A stretch of 64,000 nt of DNA, from NCBI GenBank assembly GCA_903893945.1, contig CAITOF010000005.1, positions 1-64,000 of the forward strand, read 5' to 3'. The position numbers and the translations under genes were made by a program. Origin of the DNA: an uncultured Oxalobacteraceae bacterium. Lineage in GTDB: Bacteria; Pseudomonadota; Gammaproteobacteria; Burkholderiales; Burkholderiaceae_D. Every line of letters begins with the position of its first letter. The stretch's first letter is position 1. Under the pieces are notes generated by a model. The model saw only the letters and a program-made list of their open reading frames with translations, had not been told where the DNA came from and made no database searches. Below, piece after piece: positions 28,325 through 36,121 of this stretch.

Positions 28325-28810
28325 TTATGCGGATCTGAAGCTGGATTTGCGAGGGGCCAGAAAATCTTTGGGTGCGCCCATATTTGCAGGTGAAGACAGA
28401 TTTGCCTGATTTGCATTGTTCGGCGCAATCTGTTCCCAGGCACCTTTTAATTCACTCAGCAATTTTTTTACTTCATTTAATTTATTGATGTCCTTACCAA
28501 CATTGGCGGCCATCAATTGTTTGACCATATAACCGTACAAGCCATCCAGATTCTGCGCTAATTCCCCGCCCACCTCCTTGTTCAGGCTGGCGCGCAATCC
28601 GCTTTCAATAATGCAGATGGCATGGGCAATCGAGCGTATGGTTTCCTGGTGTTTTTTTGCCTGTATATGAAGGATGGCATTGCAAATGGCGACCACTGCG
28701 CCATCGAACAGCATCACCACCATTTTATGCGGGTCAGCTGCGAGTACGCCTGTTTCCATGCCTATCGTGGAGTATGCTTTTGCTGCAGATCTCGGCGAAT
28801 ATCCAAACAT
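28325..28810 (-). CDS. fliS: Flagellin-specific chaperone FliS
   Basis: FliS binds the disordered C-terminus of FliC and keeps it unpolymerised before export. The 161-residue protein has the family core AKAYSTIGMETGVLAADPHK, MVVMLFDGAVVAICNAILHI, GLRASLNKEVGGELAQNLDG and LYGYMVKQLMAANVGKD. A good AGGAGT site precedes the ATG. A C-terminal tail of about 30 residues (from NNANQANLSS) extends beyond the usual helix bundle, is Pro/Ser/Ala-rich and probably disordered. The gene lies between fliD and fliT. Confidence 0.93.
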   Translation of the reverse strand: MFGYSPRSAAKAYSTIGMETGVLAADPHKMVVMLFDGAVVAICNAILHIQAKKHQETIRSIAHAICIIESGLRASLNKEVGGELAQNLDGLYGYMVKQLMAANVGKDINKLNEVKKLLSELKGAWEQIAPNNANQANLSSPANMGAPKDFLAPRKSSFRSA

Positions 28811-28852
28811 ATGACTCCTGAAAATTTTAAGAATAGGGGTTAAAAAACCGGA

Positions 28853-30895
28853 CTATGAAGTCGATGAAGAGCTCGAACTGGTTGACGTGCCGAGTTGCTG
28901 TGCCAGATAAGTACTCATGTTATTCAAGTTGCTCAGGGTTACATCCAGTGCCGCATATTCTGATTGAAGATTGGCAAGTTCTTCCTGATTAACAGTCTGG
29001 TCATTGGCAATGGTCGCGTTGAGCTCGGTAATCTGGGATTGCAGGCCGCTTGTGTCGGTGGCAACTGAACCGGTGGAACTGAGTGTGCTTGTCATCAGAT
29101 TATTTAACTGATTGACGATACCCTGACTGTAATTGACGGTACCCCTGTCGCCTGTCGAGCCACCGTTGACCTGAATGTTCAACCCTGCAGAATCGCCAGT
29201 CGTGCTGATCAGCGACTGGCCGCTGCCAACCGCTGCATTGCCATTGATTGTGCCGGCAACATCGAGCCCCTGGGTCGCTGTGGGTGTTCCCAGTAACGCC
29301 AGCTCCCCATCTCCACCAGTCACTGTCAGGGACGACATGGACCCGTACTCATTCGAGCTGATGGTCAGGATGCCGGCATTCTGTGTGACGGAAACGCTCT
29401 GTCCGGCACTGGAAAAGGTACTGTTGGTGTTAATCGCTGTTTGCAATGCCGCTGCCAGTTGTGCTGACGTCTGATAGCTGCCGGCGGCCAGTGTGACGCT
29501 GGCAGTGGTACCGTTAATATCAAGTTGCAGAGTATCCTGACCTGCCGCAATAGTCGTCGCCGCAGCCGTTGTTCCGACTGTGTTCCCCTGGGTTGCGAGT
29601 TGAGTAATGTTCACGGCGTATGAACCTGGCTGTGTCGCACTTGAGCTGGCTACATAGCTGATCAATGAATCGGTTGGACTACCGACCGAAGCAAACAGGC
29701 TTGATACACCGGTCGCATTGTTGCTCAGCGCAGCTTCAAGCGTTGAATTGTTGACACTCAATGACCCATCAGTGTTAAAAGTGACCCCCACTTGCGCCAA
29801 TGATGAAATTGTGCCGGAAGCACCGGTTATCGGTGCGTTAATCATGTTCTGCATCTGTTCAGCCAATGACAGCAGCGTATTGTTGCCGACCAGCGGGCCG
29901 GCTGCCGTCGTCGATGTACCGTCCTTGGTCGCGTTTTGAATATTCGATTGAACAGTGTTGTACGCGGATACAAATGAATTGACGGCGTTGACAGCGCCAC
30001 TGGTGTCCTGGCTGACACTGAGCGTTGTTGGCGTTGATGGCGATACTGACAGCAGGTTCAGGGTCACACCGGGAATGACTGAGCTGTCTGTATTTGAACT
30101 GCTCGTCACAGCCAGACCGTTGACGGTAAATTGCGCGTTCTGTGCGGCTGTTGTCTGTGTCATATTTTGTGGCAGCACACCAGTAGGATCCTGATCCAGC
30201 AAATTGCTCAGCCCGTTGTCGCCGGCAACAGATATCGACATACTGTTTGCAGCCCCTGAATTATTGGAGGTCAGCGACAAGCGGTAGGGCGTGTTACTGC
30301 CGTCATTCAACACACTGGCCGTGACGCCGATGTTAGCCGCGTTAATCGCGGCGGCTATTCCGGTCAGCGAATCGTCCGAACTTGGAATGGTAACGGTCTG
30401 CGCGGATCCTGAGTTCGTGAAAGTGGTCTGTTTGGTAGCAGGATCGGTACCGATAGTGCCGAAATTAAATGTAATTGTGCCTGCACCAATCGAGCTTGTG
30501 GCGCTTGCCTGACCCGTTGCGATGAGACTTTGTGATTGTGCCAGCTGACTTACCGACAGCGAATAGGTACCTACCGAAGCTGAACTGGTCGCGGTCGCGG
30601 TTGCTACTGAACTGTCTGCGACAGTGGCAGTGGGCGTCTCGTATTGAGCGCTGTTGCCCAAACTCTGAAGGGAGGTTTGAAATTGTGACAGAACACTTTG
30701 CAGCGTGCCATACGCACTGATCGTTGACTGTATACCGGTTTCCTGGCTTTGCAGTTGGGTGACAGGTGCGTCCTGGACCGACATTAATGCAGTGATAATG
30801 GCATTGACGTTCAGACTGGTGCCAACACCAAAGTCACTGATGAGTCCAGCCCCGATCGAGGCGGCACTGCTTGCAACGTCACTTACACTGCTCAT
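28853..30895 (-). CDS. fliD: Flagellar cap protein FliD (hook-associated protein 2)
   Basis: FliD sits at the filament tip and helps insert flagellin. I choose ATG 30895 (MSSVSDVASSAAS) with GGGAGA upstream; a further ATG-like start at 30925 has no such site and overlaps the promoter-proximal leader. The 680-residue protein has the FliD_N region (FGVGTSLNVNAIITALMSVQ, AISAYGTLQSVLSQFQ-like helices) and the C-terminal coiled region (SQGIVNQLNNLMTSTLSSTG, LDVTLSNLNNMSTYLAQQLG) ending in a Ser/Thr tail. The middle is a long Ser/Thr-rich stretch of repeated beta segments. It is larger than E. coli FliD (468), as in many betaproteobacteria. Confidence 0.95.
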   Translation of the reverse strand: MSSVSDVASSAASIGAGLISDFGVGTSLNVNAIITALMSVQDAPVTQLQSQETGIQSTISAYGTLQSVLSQFQTSLQSLGNSAQYETPTATVADSSVATATATSSASVGTYSLSVSQLAQSQSLIATGQASATSSIGAGTITFNFGTIGTDPATKQTTFTNSGSAQTVTIPSSDDSLTGIAAAINAANIGVTASVLNDGSNTPYRLSLTSNNSGAANSMSISVAGDNGLSNLLDQDPTGVLPQNMTQTTAAQNAQFTVNGLAVTSSSNTDSSVIPGVTLNLLSVSPSTPTTLSVSQDTSGAVNAVNSFVSAYNTVQSNIQNATKDGTSTTAAGPLVGNNTLLSLAEQMQNMINAPITGASGTISSLAQVGVTFNTDGSLSVNNSTLEAALSNNATGVSSLFASVGSPTDSLISYVASSSATQPGSYAVNITQLATQGNTVGTTAAATTIAAGQDTLQLDINGTTASVTLAAGSYQTSAQLAAALQTAINTNSTFSSAGQSVSVTQNAGILTISSNEYGSMSSLTVTGGDGELALLGTPTATQGLDVAGTINGNAAVGSGQSLISTTGDSAGLNIQVNGGSTGDRGTVNYSQGIVNQLNNLMTSTLSSTGSVATDTSGLQSQITELNATIANDQTVNQEELANLQSEYAALDVTLSNLNNMSTYLAQQLGTSTSSSSSSTS

Positions 30896-30935
30896 TTTCC
30901 GTCTCCCAGACCCAACACTGTGCAACTATACCTAA

Positions 30936-30962
30936 TTAACGGCCAATTCTATTTAATCTTTA
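30936..30962 (-). promoter_or_regulatory. Sigma-28 (FliA) promoter for fliD-fliS-fliT
   Basis: On the minus strand TAAAGATT (30955-30962) is followed after exactly 11 bases by GCCGTTAA (30936-30943). The E. coli FliA consensus is TAAAGTTT-N11-GCCGATAA, so each half has one mismatch. The -10 half ends about 40 bases before the fliD start, a suitable distance. Confidence 0.75.
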
Positions 30963-31103
30963 GGATAAATAAAACAGTTCTGTTTGGTGAATTGCAGGTT
31001 CGGGAATTGACGGGACGTCGGAGAGCAGGCTTGAGCGACAAAGCCATTCAATTGAGTTGCAATGATCAGAAAATTTGCAATACAGACAATGCGGGGAGTC
31101 GTG

Positions 31104-31517
31104 TCAGGCAATCTGGCTTATCACGTTTCCTGGGCCGGACGAAATCTCCATTTCGATGGCTTGTTCGTTGGGAATCTGCCGGATTACTTTTCCGGTATTC
31201 GGATCAACCACCTGTACCACAACCTCCTTGCCAGACGCATCGATGGCAAACTGGACAGTATTGGAATACCCCGCCGCGGCAAGTGAAGCGTTAATATTTT
31301 TTACTGCATTTTCCAGTTGCGCCGTGGTAGGCGGGGTGGTCTGAGCAGCCGGGGTTGTTGCAGATGAGCCAGACGCAGCTAATCCGGCCGCTGCATTACC
31401 GGGGGCCGGGGATTGTGTTGCACTCACTGCAGGGCTTGGGGTATTTGTCGCTGGTATGCCGACAGCTACGCTTTTACCCCCACCTGCAGCTATGCTGCCA
31501 AGTGAATTAATGTCCAT
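31104..31517 (-). CDS. flaG: FlaG-family flagellar protein
   Basis: FlaG proteins influence filament length and lie next to flagellin genes in many bacteria. The 137-residue protein has a Pro/Ala/Ser-rich N-terminal half (residues 1-70) and a conserved C-terminal domain: LENAVKNINASLAAAGYSNT, VQFAIDASGKEVVVQVVDP, NTGKVIRQIPNEQAIEMEIS. AGAGGTGA lies before the ATG. It stands between fliC upstream and fliD downstream; a GC-rich hairpin lies between it and fliC. Confidence 0.88.
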   Translation of the reverse strand: MDINSLGSIAAGGGKSVAVGIPATNTPSPAVSATQSPAPGNAAAGLAASGSSATTPAAQTTPPTTAQLENAVKNINASLAAAGYSNTVQFAIDASGKEVVVQVVDPNTGKVIRQIPNEQAIEMEISSGPGNVISQIA

Positions 31518-31539
31518 GCTATCACCTCTTTACGACTGT

Positions 31540-31561
31540 CTCCCCGGTCTGAACCGGGGAG
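31540..31561. terminator. Perfect hairpin between fliC and flaG
   Basis: CTCCCCGGT (31540-31548) and ACCGGGGAG (31553-31561) form a perfect nine-base-pair stem with a four-base loop. It lies 43 bases after the fliC stop and 22 bases before the flaG start. On the transcribed minus strand the bases after the hairpin are not U-rich, so it is either a partial terminator or a 3' stabiliser that raises fliC mRNA over flaG. Confidence 0.55.
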
Positions 31562-31604
31562 ATTTCGTGTTACTGTACACCTATCCATCTGTTAAAGTAT
31601 CAAA

Positions 31605-32426
31605 TTATCGAAGCAACGTTAATACTTGAGCGGGTTGTGCATTGGCCTGCGCTAACATCGCGTTTGCTGCCTGACCCAGCACTTGCGCCGTCGCCAGACT
31701 GGTTGTCTGTTGCGCAATATTGGCATCACCTACTGTACTGATTGACGCAGACAGGTTTTGTGAAGACGCCTGCAGGTAAGTTGATGTTGCCTGGAACTGC
31801 TGTTCGGAAGCACCGATTGATGCGCGGTAACTGTCGACTGCCGCAATTGCAGTGGTAATCAGGCCCTCAGCCAGTGCTGCTGTCGTAGCGCTACCGACAC
31901 CGGCTGCAGTGGAAGTTAATGCTGTGCCAATTGTGGCGGTTAAGTCGGTTGCGGTAATTGTACTTGTGTTGGTAGAATCAGAACCTGTTTGGAATGTGAA
32001 TGTAGCGGCGGTATTCAATAAATCAGTGCCGTTATAGTTTGTGTTGCTCACGAAATTATCCAGCGCAGTCACATCGGCCTTGAATACGTCTTCGTTGTAG
32101 CCAGCATCTGTGGAGGAGGTTGCCGACGAGTTGGATTCAACCGCTAATGAATACATCTGGTTAAGGATGGTTACCATCGATGCCATACCGCCGTCCGCTG
32201 TTTGCAGAAACGAACTTGCCTGGGCCACATTTGACTCTGCCTGTGTGGTACCGGCAGCGGCAGTTTGCAGCGAATTCAGCGTAGCCAATCCGGATGGATC
32301 ATCGGCAGCCGTGTTAATCCGCAGACCTGACGAGATCTGGGCAATTGCCTTGCCGTACGACATTTGAGCGTTGGTAATGTTGTTCTGTACGTTTAGCGCG
32401 TCTAAGTTTGTGTTAATTGAGTCCAT
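31605..32426 (-). CDS. fliC: Flagellin FliC, short form
   Basis: Flagellin is the filament subunit, exported and polymerised outside the cell. The 273-residue protein has a D0/D1 N-terminus (MDSINTNLDALNVQNNITNA, QISSGLRINTAADDPSGLAT) and the C-terminal helix (NIAQQTTSLATAQVLGQAAN, AMLAQANAQPAQVLTLLR). The middle is a short Thr/Ser/Ala-rich stretch (residues 150-200), a likely O-glycosylation region, and there is no Cys. It differs from common flagellins at the D1 helix usually written QRxREL: here LNQMYSLAVES. The gene has a sigma-28 promoter 170 bases upstream and lies next to glycosylation genes on both sides. Confidence 0.94.
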   Translation of the reverse strand: MDSINTNLDALNVQNNITNAQMSYGKAIAQISSGLRINTAADDPSGLATLNSLQTAAAGTTQAESNVAQASSFLQTADGGMASMVTILNQMYSLAVESNSSATSSTDAGYNEDVFKADVTALDNFVSNTNYNGTDLLNTAATFTFQTGSDSTNTSTITATDLTATIGTALTSTAAGVGSATTAALAEGLITTAIAAVDSYRASIGASEQQFQATSTYLQASSQNLSASISTVGDANIAQQTTSLATAQVLGQAANAMLAQANAQPAQVLTLLR

Positions 32427-32589
32427 TATGTTCCCCTTACCCGAAGTTATTTAAGTGGCGGTTTGCCAAAAACTTTGGTCTGAATCTTTTAACTACGTGA
32501 CCTCCGTTGAATCAGGTAACGGTTGCTGTCTGAAAATATTGAGGGAAATATTTTTAATTTTGGGTCTAAAGTTTTAGTTCTTGTAACGT

Positions 32590-32616
32590 TTTTCGGCACA
32601 ATTTCAAAAAACTTTA
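32590..32616 (-). promoter_or_regulatory. Sigma-28 (FliA) promoter for fliC
   Basis: On the minus strand TAAAGTTT (32609-32616) is followed after 11 bases by GCCGAAAA (32590-32597). This is a perfect -35 half and a -10 half with one mismatch to the FliA consensus. It lies in the 377-base gap between fliC and the glycosyltransferase gene, which otherwise is A+T-rich and holds no gene. The implied fliC leader is about 155 bases. Confidence 0.85.
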
Positions 32617-32803
32617 GGGTGAATTCAGGCTATTTATTTTAAAAATTTCATTGATTCAGAGCATTGAAATGTAAAAAATAATGTAATTTTTGCCATGAAA
32701 TAAACGCGAGTCGCTGGTTAATGACTGGTTTAGTTAGTATTAAATCACATTTCTGCGGGTGGACCGGGCGGAAAAACCCGGTCAGTCGATCGGCAACTGG
32801 ATT

Positions 32804-34336
32804 TTAGACTGGTTTTTCATCCACCACGCCGACCTTGTTGAGAATTTGGTGCACCATGTCAGCCCGGTTTGAAATTTTGCTGAATGAATCCGCGGCAACG
32901 GTTCTTATGGGTTGCCTGTCGACCGTTACCAGCAAACCTCTGATGGCCAGGTGCATTTCATCAAGTGTGTCCATTAGAAAGCAATCGGGAAGCAGGTACG
33001 AAACATCGCCATAGCGGGTAGAAAACACCGGCACACCGGCCGCCAGACAGTAGGCCGCCGAGCTACCGCCACCTTTACGAGGTGGATTAATATAGAGATC
33101 ACATATTTTGTACAGGTTGACCAGGTCAGGGCAGTAATGAAGGAAGCGGGTCGATGTATCGGGCAGCATCGAGTGCAGTCGCGCCTGTACTTGTGGGCTC
33201 AGGGCGCCGACAAATAATAATTTTATGTTTTTGCCAAGATCAATCACATTTTTTAAAAAAAGGATGAAGTTGTTGTCCAGTTCCTGGTCCAGGCGATTAC
33301 CGACCACACATGCGATGAAGTCATCGCAGGTCAATGCGAACTGTTCGCGTTCATAGTTGACAGCCTCGACCACGGGAAGTTCGTAGTTGTAGGGACAGCC
33401 CTCCAGAATTCTGGATTCGTCAATCGAGAACCGCGCCAGAAGCTTGCGGTCGTTGTCATCGAGCTTCCTGGTCAATACTGATGTGCAGGTTTGGGATAAT
33501 GATAAATCATTCGACAGTGGCATGATGATGACTTGATATTCTGCCCCGATTCGCTCCTGTAAAATCGAGTAACCACCAACGCACATAATGAATTTGGGCT
33601 GCATGCGAGAAATAACTGCACAGATTTTTCCCAGACCGGTCGGATTTGGCATGTCAAGGTCAGGCGTAAAAATGGAAATTTCAATACCGTCCAGCTGTTT
33701 TTTGGCCAAGCCAGGCGGATAAATGGAAGAGTTGGCAATGAAGGGATTGATCAGGGGCAAACTACAGTGCCTTGGCAATTCCAGCGTATTGATGATTAAC
33801 GGATTAAATCCTGAGTTTCTCAAAATCTTGAAATAACCGAACGTGTCTGCGGTCGGCGCGTGTCGGTCTGCCAATAACTGCGAAGTCAAAATCACGCAGT
33901 CAAAATTGGATGAATAGTTTATTGTGGGGATGTCGAATTTCCAGGCATTCGCCATGTCCAGATAAGCAGAAAACAGGTTGCTTGTGCTGTCGCCGCCGTG
34001 AATGAAATCCAGTCGTACAAGGTACCAGAACAGTTGATGACGTAAATCAGGTTTCAATATCAGCGGAATAATTTTTCGCAAGTAAGTAATGCCGAGCTGC
34101 ACGGAAAATTTATTGGCCAATAAACTGGCGATAAAAATGTAATTGTTTGGCGTCTCATAAAAATGATTGATCTGATCCAGATAGCCCGTAATTTTTTTTT
34201 CGCAATAGTCCCGTTGTTCCCGGGTCAGCGTGTCGACTCCAGAAAAATCAGCGAGTGCTTTATACAGAGCAGGCTTTTCTTTCTTTTGTTCCGTGAGCTC
34301 ATGGATTGATTTGGAAAGGTGCATTTTCATGGTCAT
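32804..34336 (-). CDS. Glycosyltransferase of GT-B type, probable flagellin glycosylation
   Basis: The 510-residue protein has a helical N-terminal third without clear family match and a C-terminal GT-B half: FIACVVGNRLDQELDNNFIL, IKLLFVGALSPQVQARLHSM, the acceptor/donor loop CDLYINPPRKGGGSSAAYCL and AAGVPVFSTRYGDVSYLLPD. The Gly/Ser-rich donor loop resembles GT4-like enzymes. No membrane helix or signal peptide is seen, so it acts in the cytoplasm. It is the last gene of the run TPR-SEC-C, TPR, TPR, GT that points toward fliC, which suggests flagellin or flagellin glycan as target. The sugar donor is unknown. Confidence 0.75.
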   Translation of the reverse strand: MTMKMHLSKSIHELTEQKKEKPALYKALADFSGVDTLTREQRDYCEKKITGYLDQINHFYETPNNYIFIASLLANKFSVQLGITYLRKIIPLILKPDLRHQLFWYLVRLDFIHGGDSTSNLFSAYLDMANAWKFDIPTINYSSNFDCVILTSQLLADRHAPTADTFGYFKILRNSGFNPLIINTLELPRHCSLPLINPFIANSSIYPPGLAKKQLDGIEISIFTPDLDMPNPTGLGKICAVISRMQPKFIMCVGGYSILQERIGAEYQVIIMPLSNDLSLSQTCTSVLTRKLDDNDRKLLARFSIDESRILEGCPYNYELPVVEAVNYEREQFALTCDDFIACVVGNRLDQELDNNFILFLKNVIDLGKNIKLLFVGALSPQVQARLHSMLPDTSTRFLHYCPDLVNLYKICDLYINPPRKGGGSSAAYCLAAGVPVFSTRYGDVSYLLPDCFLMDTLDEMHLAIRGLLVTVDRQPIRTVAADSFSKISNRADMVHQILNKVGVVDEKPV

Positions 34337-34372
34337 TCAAAATAAGGATGTCGAGTCCACGCGGTTGCCAAT

Positions 34373-36109
34373 TCATTCAGCAGGGTTAAGGCGGGAAGCA
34401 TCCCTGTAATGCTGCAGCTGATGCGCCACTTTTTCAATGATTACATCCCAGTCCTGCACCCAGCTCTTGTCAAATGAATGCAGCGTGCCATACCAGCAAT
34501 TTTCAGCGGTGCCAAATTTCTGCCAGTTGAAACCGCTGGTCATTACCCAGGTGGGCACACCGACTGCGGCCGCCAGTATCCCCGCTGCGGTAGGCGCAGA
34601 AATAACCATGTCCATCGCTCTGGTCAGAGCGGCTGCCTCATCGATGTCATTGTACAAATCGACCTCAGGAAATCCATGGATGGCTGTGCCGAATAATTGT
34701 CTGGCCCTGGTCAATTCGCCTTCGCATTCGTCATATTGCAGGTTAATAAAGCGCACGCCGTTAATCGCGAAAATGGCACCCCATTGTTCCAGGCTGGAGC
34801 AATAGAGGGAGCGGTTACCCGTCATGTTGCCGCTACGCCAGCATATGCCGACGTTAAGCTCGGGCCCAAGTGACGCCAGTCGGTCCTTCCAGTAACGGAC
34901 ACGCTGCGGGTCTGGCATCAGATAAAACTCGTCCCTGGGAAAACTGCTGACCTCGGGTCGCAGCCATCTGGTCAGAGAACCGGCTGCCGATTGCACATCA
35001 ATGCCACTGTCATAACCGCTCAGTCGCTCCGTATTCTCAAGGGCGACAACGTCCGCCTGTGGAAATGACCTTGCGTACAAGCTGACCAGTTTTGCTGCGC
35101 AGGCAAATACCGTTTTCCTGAAGCGTGGCAACACATCGTTGTACATGCTGGCAAACATGATCTGATCCCCAATGCCTTGTTCACCCCATACCAGGATAGT
35201 CTTGTCCGGCAAATTTTCGCCCTGCCAGATCGGGTAGGGGAAATTCTGGCGCGTGATCGGATCTATCTTTTGCCAGCGATATTCGTAACCAGTCCAGCCC
35301 TGATCGAGTTTGCCCATGGCCAATCGGGTCAATCCGAGTCCCCAGTGGTAGTTGGGATTCTGAGGTTTGAGTGCCAGAGCACGCTGGAAAAAACCTTCGC
35401 TCATGGGCAGTTGTCCCAGCTCCTGACACGCCAGTCCAAGATGCTGGTAGTTTTCCGCCTGATCGGGTTCCAGTTCAATCACTTTTTGGCAACATGAGAT
35501 AACGTTGTCGTATTGCCGTAATTCGCCGTAGGTGACGGCCAGGTTTGAATAGGCTGCGACAAACCGTGGATGTATCCTCGTCGCGTGCTGGAAATTTTCA
35601 ATTGCGCCCTGATAGTCATTCTGTGCATGTAAAACAGACCCCAGACCATTGTAGGCCTCGGCAAGGGTCGGGTTGATATCAATCGCTTTTCGATACCAGT
35701 CAGCAGCTTCAGTAAGGCGTTGCAATGAATGCCATGCTTTTCCCAGATTTGCCATGGCATCGGCATAGTCCGGCTTTAACCTGATGGCCTTGTTCAGGCT
35801 TTGAATGGCCGGTTCGAATTTGTTCTGCTCGATAAATAATGCCCCCAAATTGCTGTAGTACATCGCAAATGCCGGATCCTCCTCAATGGAGCGCAGGATT
35901 AACTGTTCGGCCATGTCATAGTGACGGGTTCTTTGCGCGATCAATCCCAGACAATGCAGTGCGTGGGCATGCCGCGGTTGCTTCTGCAGGATGGCTCTGT
36001 AAAGTTCTTCCGCTTGTGTTAACTGGTTTTGCTTATGATGCTGAATTGCGCGTTCAAGCGTTGATTCGATCCAGTTTGCGTTTGAAGATTTTTTCTTCGA
36101 CACGTTCAT
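34373..36109 (-). CDS. TPR-glycosyltransferase paralogue 1 (FlmG-like architecture)
   Basis: The 578-residue protein joins about seven tetratricopeptide repeats (residues 15-270, for example AEELYRAILQKQPRHAHALH, AYNGLGSVLHAQNDYQGAIE) to a C-terminal domain (about 280-570) with KTILVWGEQGIGDQIMFASM, LNVGICWRSGN and VISAPTAAGILAAAVGVPTW. The GIGDQI segment resembles the nucleotide-sugar region of GT9 heptosyltransferase-like GT-B folds. Caulobacter FlmG has the same plan: TPR for flagellin binding, GT for transfer of a nonulosonic acid. The two genes upstream are paralogues with about the same length. I infer a flagellin glycosyltransferase; sugar and target are not shown by sequence alone. 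Confidence 0.75.
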   Translation of the reverse strand: MNVSKKKSSNANWIESTLERAIQHHKQNQLTQAEELYRAILQKQPRHAHALHCLGLIAQRTRHYDMAEQLILRSIEEDPAFAMYYSNLGALFIEQNKFEPAIQSLNKAIRLKPDYADAMANLGKAWHSLQRLTEAADWYRKAIDINPTLAEAYNGLGSVLHAQNDYQGAIENFQHATRIHPRFVAAYSNLAVTYGELRQYDNVISCCQKVIELEPDQAENYQHLGLACQELGQLPMSEGFFQRALALKPQNPNYHWGLGLTRLAMGKLDQGWTGYEYRWQKIDPITRQNFPYPIWQGENLPDKTILVWGEQGIGDQIMFASMYNDVLPRFRKTVFACAAKLVSLYARSFPQADVVALENTERLSGYDSGIDVQSAAGSLTRWLRPEVSSFPRDEFYLMPDPQRVRYWKDRLASLGPELNVGICWRSGNMTGNRSLYCSSLEQWGAIFAINGVRFINLQYDECEGELTRARQLFGTAIHGFPEVDLYNDIDEAAALTRAMDMVISAPTAAGILAAAVGVPTWVMTSGFNWQKFGTAENCWYGTLHSFDKSWVQDWDVIIEKVAHQLQHYRDASRLNPAE

Positions 36110-36121
36110 AGCCTTCGCTGT

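Noticed and set aside
32567-32593. Plus-strand TAAAGTTT near the fliC promoter, as a divergent sigma-28 promoter
   Set aside because: The bases 11 positions downstream are ACGTTTTT, not GCCGATAA-like, and no plus-strand gene follows.
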